Origin: Rotaria sordida
Lineage: Eukaryota; Rotifera; Eurotatoria; Philodinida; Philodinidae
Direction: 5' to 3'
Assembly: GCA_905250125.1 (NCBI GenBank)
Contig: CAJNOL010000159.1
Location: forward strand, 1 to 64,000
DNA: 64,000 nucleotides
The position numbers and the translations under genes were made by a program. The notes under the pieces were generated by a model that had not been told where the DNA came from, did not search any database, and worked only from the letters and a program-made list of their open reading frames with translations. Below, piece after piece: positions 21,673 through 33,143 of the stretch. How positions within the stretch are numbered: the stretch's first letter is position 1; every line of letters starts with the position of its first letter.

Positions 21673-23143
21673 ATGAGTACTAATACACTTGTTAATGAAA
21701 ATTTACCTGTTAATAATACAACATCGACAACAACATTAAATAATGATGGTCCTATAGCACACCTTGATCATATGTTAAGTACACTTCATGATGACCAACA
21801 AACACGAATGCCATCAAATATATCAATTGATACATTTGATAATAAATCACATCGAATAAATCATCGTTCAACATCACGAACAGCAATAACTGATGGAAAA
21901 ATTGTTGAATGTTCATCAGAAAATTCAATTGTTTATCGATATTATACAGGAGAATCAGGTTCAATTATTGAAGAACATTTTGATAAGGCACTTAAACAAC
22001 CAACATCATTTAATTCAACAAGATCAATATCAACACGAGGTGAGTATAATTATATATAATTGATTCGTTAGAGAACTTTTTAATTCCTCATTTTAGAGAA
22101 AAAAAAGAAATGTGAATTAATCAATGTAAGCTTATGCGAACGAAGCAAAGATAAGATGATAAAAAAAAAGAAACTGCACTTTTTATAGTTCTCGTATGGA
22201 AATAATAGTATGAACAAATTCTACATAAATATCTATATGAAGAAAATCTCACAATTACGAGTAATACATGTTCTAATATGTCTATATCAGTAGTGGAGCC
22301 AGAGGGCGTTCAACTGTTCCGACGGACATTTGAACCCTTGAAAAATCTCGCTAGGGAAGATGAGCCTCCTCTCTAGCCCAAAATTTTGATTCCGCCACTG
22401 GTCTAAATTACTACATTACAAGATTTTTTTTGTTTCTTAACATTTTTGAATTCTACGAAAAAAAAAACTCTATTTAGATCCTCGAACATCATCTTATGGT
22501 TATTCAAGCATGATGAATCCATCAAGTAGTTTTTGGCCTAATTTTATGACATCACCAACTTCATATCCACATCCAACTTATCTTCCTACATCACAAAATG
22601 AATATACTGATTGGATGCATCATCATCATCATACATATCGTTCACCTTATTCAACAAATTCAACAACAACAACACCATCATCATCATCATCAGCTATTTC
22701 AAACAATCATTTACATTCAATTGGATCACCAAATAATACAAATCTTAATAACAATACAGGGCGTTATCATCATCATACATCACCCGATATGGATGTTGTG
22801 ACAGCAGCAGCTATTGGAGCTGCAGCCGCTGCACAAATGTTTCATCATGAAAAACAATCTCATCATGGTTATACACCAACATCTCATCATTTTGATTATC
22901 ATCTTGGTGGATCAATGATGGCAACAGCATCATATGCATTTCCTCCACAGAGTAAAGATTTGTTGTTGTTTTTTTTTTCTTCTTTTTCGTCTTTAATTAT
23001 TTATTGATTTCTTCGTTTTTTTTTCTTATCTAGGCTTTGATTTAATGGGTACAGGTACATCAACAATGGGTTTAGAAAATCCAAATATTAAAGATTCAAC
23101 AGCATCGACACCTTGGTATTCAAATCATCATTTATCGTGTTGA
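21673..23143 (+). CDS. Vestigial-like transcription cofactor (TDU domain), 3 exons
   Basis: Exons: 21673-22039, 22478-22951, 23034-23143; phases agree, about 316 residues. Vestigial/VGLL proteins have no DNA-binding domain and act in the nucleus by binding TEAD/Scalloped through a short TONDU (TDU) motif. Here residues 86-113 carry IVYRYYTGESGSIIEEHFDK then ALKQPTSF. That matches the family pattern (V-F-YF-G-I-SVVDEHFSRAL). The rest is low-complexity and rich in Ser, Thr, Asn, His and Pro, with short His runs and an Ala-rich patch (AAAIGAAAAAQMF). This is typical of Vestigial. Only one TDU is present, so it is closer to Vg/VGLL1-3 than to VGLL4. Intron 1 carries a small hAT-like MITE. Confidence 0.87.
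22288..22401. mobile_element. Short non-autonomous hAT-like MITE in VGLL intron 1
   Basis: The right end, reverse-complemented, begins CAGTGGCGGAATCAAAA, the CAGTGGCGGA type of end often seen in hAT elements. The left end is the related CAGTAGTGGAGCCAGAGGG. Flanking octamers GTCTATAT (22280-22287) and GTCTAAAT (22402-22409) agree at seven of eight bases, as expected for an 8-bp hAT target duplication. The element is 114 bp and more GC-rich than its surroundings. Confidence 0.65.
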
Positions 23144-25145
23144 ATAATAAAAGAAAAACAACAATCATTTCTTCAGTTTATTTGGTTATAATTACATAAA
23201 TATATATTTACTAAAAAAACATAAAGAAAATATAACAATTCTTTTTTTTTCTTTTTCCTATTGTAATTTATTCAAGATGTAATTGAATTATTTCTCGTTG
23301 ATTACGTCGTTATGTTGTAAACAATACTGCGTCATCTTCGATACGTAAACGACAATATTGTTTTAACTTTTTTTTTTTCTTCTCTAATGTTTGTCTCACA
23401 TTTTGCGCTTATATAATTTTTATCTATTAAGAATGTAGATAATTTCTGTGATGTTGATATTATTCATTAAAGATTTATCATCATCACTGTTTTATTTAAT
23501 TTCATCTTGTTTATTATAATATTAGAATGGCTTAAATAGATGATTTTTATTTTCATCAAATTAATTATCTTTGAGAAACAATAGAAGATGATTGTATTTT
23601 AGGTTGACAGTTTCGGATATCTAAAAACAAAAAAAATTTTTATCAAGTCAAGTATTTTTCTCATGAATTTTTATATTTATATTTGAATAAGCAAAATATT
23701 GTTCGATGAAGTAAATATAAGTCTTACGGGAAATGTAATATTAGCAGAACATTTCCGTAAAACTAAACCAATAAGATTCATCAAATGGTTTGTAGTGAAG
23801 GTAATTTTCTAAATACTATTATATAGAACGCTAGTGCATTTTTCCAGAGTATCTGTGTTGTTTAACAATTGAATATTGAGATCTATAGTACGATTTTTAG
23901 AATATAACACTTATGTCTTATAGTAATAATATGATTCTCAACTTTAGCGAGTATTCGAACAATTAAGGAAGAAAAACTATTCTAACATTCAACGACTCTA
24001 AAAATAAAAAAAATTATCACATATTTGGTGCTCACAATCCATCTGTATAAACTAATTGAAAAATATTGTCGAGAATGGCTATTAGTGAATCTGAGAAGCA
24101 TAAGAAAATTGATGATTCATTGTAGTTTTTCTCAAAAAAACTACCATAGCTTTGCTGATAAATCCTCAATAGTTTAGCAATTCTTCAACATTATTTAAAA
24201 CTCTATGAAACTATTTTATTTTAAGGCCTATAATGATGTTATTTATTTTTCAATTTATTTACAACATTTTATGAAGATACTTGAAATACATTACTAAAAG
24301 TAAATGTCTATGAAAAATTCATATATAGGGTATGACGTTAAATGAAACTTTCGCAACATATGGGCATCAATGCTTGAGAAATAATTAATTAATCATATAC
24401 AACGTAGATTCAAGATGCCTTTCTTTTTTTTTTTTTTTTTTACATATTCTATCAAAGATTTCGTAATAAGACATTAAAAAAAATAATCGAAAATGATTTG
24501 AAGAATATTTTTTTGTTATTAATATTTGTAGATTACAACATAATTCTGATAAATTAGAATTGAAGACTGAAGACATTGAACATTTCAAATTTCTAATTGA
24601 ATAAAAATTTCTGTGAATATTATTATCATATATAAAGAAAAGAAAAATTGTACGTATGGATTCATGTATTTATTCGACTTTTTCTAGTTGATATTTTGAG
24701 CTAAACAAATGACATTTTTGTTTATGTATGTTTTTCTTTATTTATATTTAGAAGTCTTCACTGTTGTTTTAAAAAAACAACAACAATGATTAAGTGTTTT
24801 AAAATAACACAAGTCAATTTCTTTTTTGTTGAGTATTTTAAACTTTTTCTTTCTTTATCTTCAGTAAAAAGATCTCAATAATTCTCAGTCAATCAATATC
24901 GAAAATATTACCAAATTTGCTTGGGATAGATGTTAAAAGTTTTCCTACAATAAAATCAAACTAAAAGGAACATACGAGTCCTGTACGTGCTGTTTTTTTT
25001 TTCGAAAATACTCCCACATATATACAGAGAAAAAGAACGATAATGATAATATGAAAAAATGAAGAGATTACAGGAAAAAAAACCTATGTCTTTATGTGTT
25101 TTGTTCGTTGATAATTTTTTTTTCAAACAACATGTTTAATTTTTC
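23144..25145. other. Intergenic region between VGLL and the endosulfine gene
   Basis: The two genes converge here, so both 3' UTRs lie in this 2.0-kb stretch. No further gene is seen. A hairpin around 23725-23765 pairs CTTACGGGAAATGT with ACATTTCCGTAAA; it is too isolated to classify. Confidence 0.45.
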
Positions 25146-25661
25146 TTATTGTGTCGATGGTGGTGGCATAGAACTACTGGCTATTGTTGGTGTTGACGTC
25201 GGTGTTATTGTTGCAGCACATGATAGTTTTCTTGGCATAACTGTTTCTGGTGTTGGAATTTCATGACCAGTTATTGTGTCCGGTACAATTGGTGATGCTG
25301 CTTCTTGAATACTAGTTGTTCTATTTGTTGGATCTGGTTTACTTGAAACTAATTTGCCTTGTGCTTTCGCAACATTATAATCACCAGAGTCAAAATACTT
25401 CGGCTAATAAAATCAGATGATAAAACAAATGAATGTTACATAAAAATTCTTTTTTTCTTTTTACCTTATTCATTAATTTTTTTGTTAACATATTTTGTTG
25501 TCGAGGAAGTGCGCCACCATATTTAGCTCTCAATTTTGCTTCTTCACTGACTTCTGGTGTAGTACCATTATTCTAAATAATAGATTAATTAGTTTAGTTT
25601 TAGTATAATATTTAATGAAAATATTAACTGATGGTGTTGTATTCTCGGCAGATGAAGCCAT
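25146..25661 (-). CDS. ENSA/ARPP19: Endosulfine/ARPP19 family PP2A inhibitor, 3 exons
   Basis: The minus-strand exons are 25661-25629, 25572-25465 and 25403-25146, all in phase 0, about 132 residues (human proteins 112-121). The family is phosphorylated by Greatwall kinase in the motif FDSGDY and then inhibits PP2A-B55, allowing mitotic entry. KYFDSGDYNVAKA is present with the target serine at about residue 53. It is preceded by the usual EEAKLRAKYG helix (EEAKLRAKYGGALPRQQNML here). The typical HIPTP near the C-terminus appears as HEIPTPETVMPRKLS, where the serine of RKLS sits like the PKA site (RKPS). A Thr/Pro/Ser-rich tail extends beyond it. The start at 25661 gives MASSAEN and fits the family; an in-frame upstream extension is hydrophobic and unlikely. 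Confidence 0.93.
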
Positions 25662-28600
25662 TTGGAATGTTGATGGACTTTTTTTTTGTTGTTTTTCAAA
25701 TAAGAATTTTAAATTTTGTTTTCTGATTGATAAAATAAACAAAATAATGAAAAAAAAGATGTAGTAGAACAAGACAATTATAGTTATATATATGAATAAA
25801 TGACGAAGTTATTTTGTACACACACACAAACCCGTCTGTATACAAAAGAGAATAAAAAAAATTACATATATATTTTTTTTCTATTCTTATATTTTCGAAT
25901 ATTTTCTATTGGTTTGAATATTTCAACCATCTTGAAAAATTATTTTCAGAAAAAAATTATTCAATTAAAAAATAAATCTATTTATTGAAATTCTCTATGA
26001 ATTAATATTTTAAATTAGAGTATTTTAATTTATTTAATCACTAGAGGGCGCTGCCTTCCTATTACATCTTAATAATATAGTAAAGATGATTATTTAGATG
26101 TTATTAAATATAAGAATCTATGATGATAAGATACAGCAAAAAAATGACTGAAGATGAATTCTTTTTTTTATCTATCATCATGAAAATTTTAAGTGTGAAG
26201 AGAGAATTATCTTAGAACAAACAACGCAGTTTCATCTAAAAATAGAAACGACGTAATTGACGCTTCCAGGGAGGACAATAAATATGACTTGTTATTGTCA
26301 GATTAGACTTAAAGTAATATTCAAAAAAACAAATTAATCATATGACCCATACATCTATGTTTGATTTTGTTTTATTAAAGAGAAAACATCGTTATCTATA
26401 AAGTCATAAAAAAAATGGCAACTACGGATTGGCTCACAGTCATGACATACATTAAATCCAATAAAGATTTTATGCAAGAAATCAACATTTACGCCATCGC
26501 ATCTCAGAAAAGTTTCAACATTTTGGTCAGATCTTTGATTAGAAAATATAATTTTATTGAATAAAACATTCATAATTAAATTAGTAAATGTCAAGTTGAT
26601 TATGCGAAGACAGGTGTGATTCTATGAATAGTGTTTCAAAAAAATAGTGTTGTGTTTTGTTTATGGAAGTACTTTTGAAGCCAACAGAATTATCTAAGAG
26701 CTACGAAATTATTGTGACTTTACATATCAATTATCATCAAGTATATTAACAGATTTTTTGCCTTTTATACACTACATTTTAACAAGTTATCGATAATCCA
26801 AACTATTTGATAATGACATGAAAATTTTAGCAATGTATTGGAAAGTATCTCAAGTAGATATATGAATGTATTTAAACATATTTTCAAATTTGAAGACTAC
26901 AGGAAAACAACTAAAAGATTTAAAAGATACATATTATTGTCCAGTATGTGTAATTCAATTTTGGTTATTTTATTAATATATACAAATGTCAGGAAATCGA
27001 ATAATAACAATAGTAACGACTATTTTTGTTTATCAAAACACTCCTTTTATGCATTGTCTTTGTTCTAGTTATGATTAAAAATATATACCTATATTTGAAA
27101 CAGGGCACATTCAAAGGCTAAGGAAAAGGTCATGAATAAATATTCGGATGTATAATTTTGAAAACTGAAAATTTAAGCGATATTTAATTGTTTTATATCT
27201 ATATATTTGTTAAAAAAAATCGTTTGCTTTCAATTTCAATTCATGGCATTCATCGTCAAAACATCAATGTTGTCTTTTGAGAAGTTTTTTTTTTTTGTAT
27301 AAACATAGGTTTATTTTGAGTAAGGATACAAAATTGACACTGCGTCTAATCCTTACCGTCATATATTTTTTTTCACATCTTTCATTTTGCTACAGATCCA
27401 TGCTCTGGTATATTGTTTCGTTCTTTAATCAACAAATTTAATATTGTCGATTATTTATTTCTTAGGATTTTTTAAAGTATTTATAAATGTTCATTTACTC
27501 GAAATAAGATAAATATCCATAGTAATGAATTAATTTTTCAAATCAGATGATTAGTATTATTCGAGCAAGTAAAAAAAATAGCTTGCGATGTTTCAAGCTT
27601 TCAAAAAAAAGATGAACAGTGAAAAGCCAGAGCTTATTATCTTTTTTGAGGGATTATTTAACGATTGATATAAAATCATATATGTAAACACTGACAGAGA
27701 CATAATTCAGCACTGAAGACAGAAAGAAACGTAGAATAGTTGGATCCCAGCAGAAGGTGCGCTGTGTGGACGATTTTTAAAAGTAGAGGAGTGTTGTTTG
27801 GACGAATTTCAGAATCAGGGAGCGTGACGCCCCATGCTAGAGCCCGTCGATGTCAATCCGAACCCGGTCAGGTCCGAGTCCAAAAATTTCAGATCTGATG
27901 AGTTCTCTGTTCCACGCACATCCCATATACCACTTGTTACATTAGGAGACATACTTAACAATTATAAAAATTATCATTGAAATTAACATAAAGACTCATT
28001 CCTTAATATTCATATTACTGTGAGATGTTATTGAACATTTTTTTTTCACAGAAGATAAATAAAGTCAAAACAAGACAAGAAATATTCCACAATAATATAT
28101 TAGAGTTTTTATATTAAAGATTTAAATCAGTATTCAATTAATTTGAAAAATTTCGAAATTGTTTATGTTTTGAAAAATGATATTCTATTATTTACAATGC
28201 GGAATGATTGAACAGTTTTACAGATGATCAATTGGACATCGAATTTTTGGAATTCAACATACTATCAAGTTTCTCGATTATACAGTGTTTTTTCTTTGCC
28301 TCTTGACTTATATTTCAATAGATCTGAACTTTTTCAATTATTTGTTTTAGAATAATCTAAGTAAAAAAAATACATCCTATCTAGAGATCTGCATCGAAGT
28401 CTACTAAGTGTTTCAATAATAAATCTAATTTAACACATGAGGTATTTTGAATTGTAAGTTTTATTCTTTGCTATTCAATATACAAATGAATATGTTTTCA
28501 GAATTCGATTGGTGTCTCTTCGAGGTTTCCGCTCATGAGAAGAAGTCCGAATCAACTTTAATTTCGACTTTCTCCATCTTTGTAAAGACCTGAGGAGACA

Positions 28601-29239
28601 TGATTGGAGCCTCCAAAATACACCAATTCGTACCATAAATATCAAAGAATAAATCTCACAATTTGAAAAAGCTTTAGTATTTAACATAAATTACTTGTAA
28701 GCAATTTAGAGAGCTCCGACCGCTCCTAAAAATGACTCTGATGCTGGTCTCTAACTGTATCATTCCAAGAAGCAAAGATTCTAATTGTGCACGTCTTCGA
28801 TAATTACATTAGTATCTTGTTAGTAGTATACAATGCTTTGCAGACAAGTAATTCTCATTGAGTTCTTTCAGCATAAATATTCAATTAATCTAATTTTTCA
28901 CATTGATATTAATTTTATCACATTGTTAATTTCAAAAGAGTTATATTTCTTTTTTTTTTGTTTTTTCATTCGTTTGCTGTCTTTTTTCTTTCGCGATTAA
29001 AAAATTTGTTCTATCATAAGTCGACCACATAAAATAACAGGAAAAACTTATACATATACAAGATGAAAGCAAAAATAAAATAAAATAAAAACAAAAAAAA
29101 AAAATATGCACATAATCCTCAAGATGAATAAAAAGTTTATCACGTTTTTTCTAGCTCGAACACATGGAGAAATAAATCATTCCAGCTTTGGAAAAAAAAA
29201 ATATAAACAAAAATATATTATCTAATCTAAACATTTTCA
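25662..29239. other. 3.6-kb gene-poor region
   Basis: No gene is recognised on either strand. A short GC-richer block (about 27740-27910) with GAACCCGGTCAGGTCCGAG looks like an old repeat; it resembles in style the GGGTGC...GGGTCC block at 53249. A TAGAGGGCGCTGCC motif at 26043 is of a kind common in repeats. Short open frames have no family character. Confidence 0.4.
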
Positions 29240-32200
29240 CTAAAGATTGTATATATAAACCCACATACGATCGAAACACATTGTTAATGGATCACTTAAT
29301 TGAAGACGATTTTCAGGTAATAAATTTCCATTAATAATGCCGGAATGAAAAAGATGTACGCGAAATATACAAAATTGATTATTTTCAAAATTTTGTTCAG
29401 CTGCATCATGTGCATCACGTACACTAGCATAGACAATCAATGGTTTAGTTGTTGATTCTTTGTCTTCATTTTGCCAACGAAGTAATTGAAAAATATCAGC
29501 TGGATTTTTAGTTGGACAATAATAATAAATAGGTTTTGCACGGATATTTGAACTATAAAAAAACAAGAGAATTAATCTTTAATTGAATACTGAATAAATA
29601 TGAAAATACCATTGTTTTTCTTTATTTTCTGATAAGATATTTTTAGATATTAATAATTTAATTGGACATCCAATTTCATCAGATAAATAACGTTCAACAT
29701 CTTCATACTCATTTTTATCATAATAACCTAATAGAAGAATATCTTGATCATGTTCAGGTAATGGTGATGGTAATGAAGTATCAGATTTCGATGATAATAC
29801 ATCATCATATGATGATAATTCTCTTCCTGATGCCATTGATGTTGAACGTTTTGAAGAAGACGATGTACAACGTTGTTGAGTAGTCGTTGATTTTCTAGAA
29901 AAGAAAATTATTATATTTTCAAATTTAATCTATAGATTTTTTGTTTTTTGTGTAAAAGAATCTCGTTCAATAGTAATTCAAGTTTTAAGTCAAATGAATT
30001 TAGTTTATTTGTACAACATTATCCGACAGAAAATGATTCTATCATTGATACTAAAAAAAAAGTAGAATGTAGAAGAAATGTTGACTTTTTCAATCAATTT
30101 TCATTTTGAAATATAGGATGATCCTTCAATTATTATGAAAATCAGAATTTTGTAGAGAAATTAATCTTAATCTAACGAGTGAAAGCCTCCAACTGATTCA
30201 TGCCATTTTCAATAATATAATGTCCATATGTTGGGGGACCTTGTTCTAAGGAAAACTCTAAGAGAGTTTGGACTGTCTTCGATGGTTATGACCATTTTAC
30301 TCATTTGTATACCTACCACGAGATATATACAGAAACATTGAACAACAGAATTCTAATTCAAAATTTTGCTCATATGTAGTTTTCGTGGTTATTGACACAC
30401 TCTAAATGTTCCAATAGAAAAAAAAATTTTTTTCTTTAGAAGAGATCGAGTCTTAAAAACTTGTTTCATAATCTATAAAGTCCAGGAAAATTGATTTTTT
30501 TTGAAATAATTCAACATTATAACAAGAAAACATGTTTTTCTGTTGAAACATTTAGAACATTTCAATGATCACGAGAAGCATACATGAGCAAAATTTTGAC
30601 TTGAAATTCTGTTGTTCGATTTTTTTTGTATTTATCTTATGGTAGGTAGAAAAATCATGAAAATGGTGATAATCTTCGAAGGAAATCTTATCAGCCCAAA
30701 GCCTCTTAGGATGTTCTTTTAGAATAATGTCCTCAACATATGGACAAAATATCATTGAAAAAAAAACAGCATGAATCAATTAGAGAAACTTCCCTCGGCA
30801 GATCAACAATGAATAAATATATTAAGAAAATCATTTCGAAATTAAAATATAAGAACAAATGTTCTCATAAAATTTATTAAATCTCGATTTTCAATAAATA
30901 TATCAGATATATTGAATTAATTTAATTTAACTTACCGTTGATTATCATTTGATATTATAAATTTTAATGTTGACGGCGATTGATTAGGCATATTGACTTT
31001 ATTAACATAATCTGGTTTTCTATAAAATAACAATTGATTTAATTTAAAAACTTTACAGTACAACCCCATTGGGGCTAAAATGTGAAATTCATATGTGTTT
31101 ATTACCTTCATTGCACTAATACAAAACATATTAAATGAAAAATCTCTGGTAGACTACAATTGTTTTCCAAGAATAATCGATCGTTAGAGAAGCAATCTAT
31201 CTTATATTTGCATTCCGAACAGAAGTTCTTTCTTTTTTTCTTACTGGCACTCTAGTTTTTTTGCTTGGCTTGTTGCTTTTTACTCGTTATTTTTGCTTTT
31301 TTGTGTCACGATAAACTCAAAAACCCTGATATCAATGTATAACTTGATCAATTCACCCCTTTTTATGTTGATCATATGACAACTGTCGCAAATCAATGCA
31401 TCATTATCGATTATCCTTGACATCTTAAATATAAATTTTTATCTGCGCAAAAATCAAACTGTTCAGCATTTTTTTTTTCGTTGCTGAAGAGACGGCTTCC
31501 TTTCCGGAGTTTGTCATTATATACCACATACTATGTATCTGTGCTTTCAAAACTAAATGTTCGCCCTTCTGGAGTTAGAAATCGCCTCTCCGAAAGAAGT
31601 AAAATGTTGATTATTCTTGGTTGCTATAGAAACGTACTCAATAACCGTTAGTTTTTCTCTCTTCACCTATGGTTACTAAGGTTTTAGAAGGAGAAAGCTA
31701 TAAAAATCAATTTTTTTCAAAAATATATGTAAGTGTCTATAAAACAACATACCGTTGTCGAAGAACTTTTCTAAAAGCATCTAAAACATCTCCATAGTCT
31801 TGTTCAATTAATTCTTTCTGTCGAAAATATGCAAGACATGCATCATTAATTCCATGTTGACAATGTGGTTTTGTACAAGCATCAATTAAAGCATAATAAC
31901 AATAATGTAATTTATCACAATTAGATTTTTTTGAACAACCACTTTTCTTTCCATGATCAGTGCATACCCAAAACTAGATGAATCAAATCAACAAAACAAT
32001 ACATATCATGTTTTTTTTTTTTTTTTTGTAATAATTTTTTTTACCGATCGGCGTGGATCAGCACTTGCTCGAGTTAATTCATGTAGAATACGTGCTGGTA
32101 TAAAAGATAGACCACGAGCATCAATAATTTTTCGATTATGTATACTTTTTAAAATATCATGATCATATGGACAAGTTTTATTTGTACATTTTGTATGCAT

Positions 32201-32548
32201 TGGTCTTATATTATAAGGGCATAAATGTAAAAATGGACATGATTCATTTTTACAATGTTGTGCATAATGTGTACAACAAAAAAGCTAAATTAAAAACAAA
32301 AAAAAAGAAAACATTCAATTTTTCTTTGTCATCATACTTACATCTAATGTAAGTGCTATTTTTTCTGATCCTTGATTACGATTATTTGATGGTTGTAATA
32401 ATTGAAAGTAATCTGTATAAGAAGAATCATTTATTAATTGTAAAAGATAATCTTTTCGTATTTGTAACTGATCAATAATTGTATCTATTCTATCGATTGA
32501 ATATTTTGTATTAAGTAAATGATTAATAAGATTTATTACATTATCCAT
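29240..32548 (-). CDS. ZAP/PARP12-like CCCH zinc-finger protein with unrecognised C-terminal domain, 6 exons
   Basis: The minus-strand exons are 32548-32342, 32284-32045, 31973-31753, 31019-30936, 29894-29610 and 29552-29240, about 449 residues. After a helical N-terminus come CCCH-type fingers: C73-C80-C85-H89, C91-C102-C107-H111, C153-C162-C168-H172, and a fourth set C174-C182-C187. The fourth lacks a histidine at the usual place (CQHGI). Two close pairs separated by a helical linker (DARGLSFIPARILHEL) match the layout of the RNA-binding N-terminus of ZAP/PARP12. The C-terminal 150 residues (GYYDKNEYEDVERYLSDEIG, then IYYYCPTKNPADIFQLLRW) are not recognised and show no PARP or WWE signature. 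Intron 4 holds a 0.6-kb palindrome and intron 3 a dispersed repeat. It lies 595 bp downstream of a related gene. Confidence 0.75.
30185..30789. repeat. 0.6-kb palindromic element in an intron of the CCCH gene
   Basis: The left half reads TGATTCATGCCATTTTCAAT, TGTCCATATGTTG, then TCAAAATTTTGCTCAT. The reverse complement of the right half reads TGATTCATGCTG, TGTCCATATGTTGAGGACAT, then TCAAAATTTTGCTCATGTAT. Arms are about 270 bp with a short asymmetric loop. It lies in the 1041-bp intron 29895-30935. An open frame at 30552-30779 runs through the right arm but has no recognisable product. Confidence 0.8.
31310..31485 (-). repeat. Dispersed repeat, copy 2
   Basis: The reverse complement of this segment matches 12885-13055 in blocks: GCGCAGATAAAAATTTATAT, AGTTGTCATATGATCAACAT, TGATCAAGTTATA. 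It lies in intron 3 of the downstream CCCH gene. The similarity stops on both sides. Confidence 0.75.
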
Positions 32549-33143
32549 GTTTATTTTAACTAAAAACAATTTCTGCAAAAACGAAAAAAGAAATAATAAT
32601 AACAATAATATATTATCTACTAAATTTTACTTTGCTTCTCAATACAATGTTTCTTTTTTTTTGGAATAAAAATTATATTTTTTTTAATGTTTTTCAATAC
32701 ATGTCTTTTAATCAATGTTTGATTTCTTTTTTCTTTTTTGTCTTTGTGTTATTACATATGACAAAAAAAAAACAAAACAAACAAACCGTAGTGTTTTGGT
32801 TTTTCAATGGAAAAAAACTAAAACACGATAAAAAGTAACTGTGAAATAAACTACATGCAATGCATAAATCAGTCCTTTTCTTCTGTTCTTATTACTGGGA
32901 GTATTGCACTGGATATAGATCACCTGAGAAAAAGGCAGAGAAGCGAAAAGAGAAAAAAAAAAAAAGAAAAGAAAAACAAAACAACATCACACAAGTGACC
33001 AAAACAATAGCAGATAACGGAAAAAAGGAAACCAACAAAACAAACAAAAAAAAAAGGAACAAACGAGTTGTCAAACATTCATTCTCACGTGAAGCTTTGT
33101 CAAAGAAAAACAAAAACAAAAACAGAAGAGGAAAAAGTATTTT
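32549..33143. other. Spacer between the two CCCH genes
   Basis: This 595-bp stretch is dominated by A-rich and T-rich runs on the plus strand. It should contain the 3' UTR of the upstream gene and the promoter of the downstream one. No other feature is supported. Confidence 0.45.

Noticed and set aside
28475-28687. Minus-strand frame rich in Arg/Lys/Ser as a small basic protein
   Set aside because: There is no conserved motif, no neighbouring exon and no support beyond the absence of stops.
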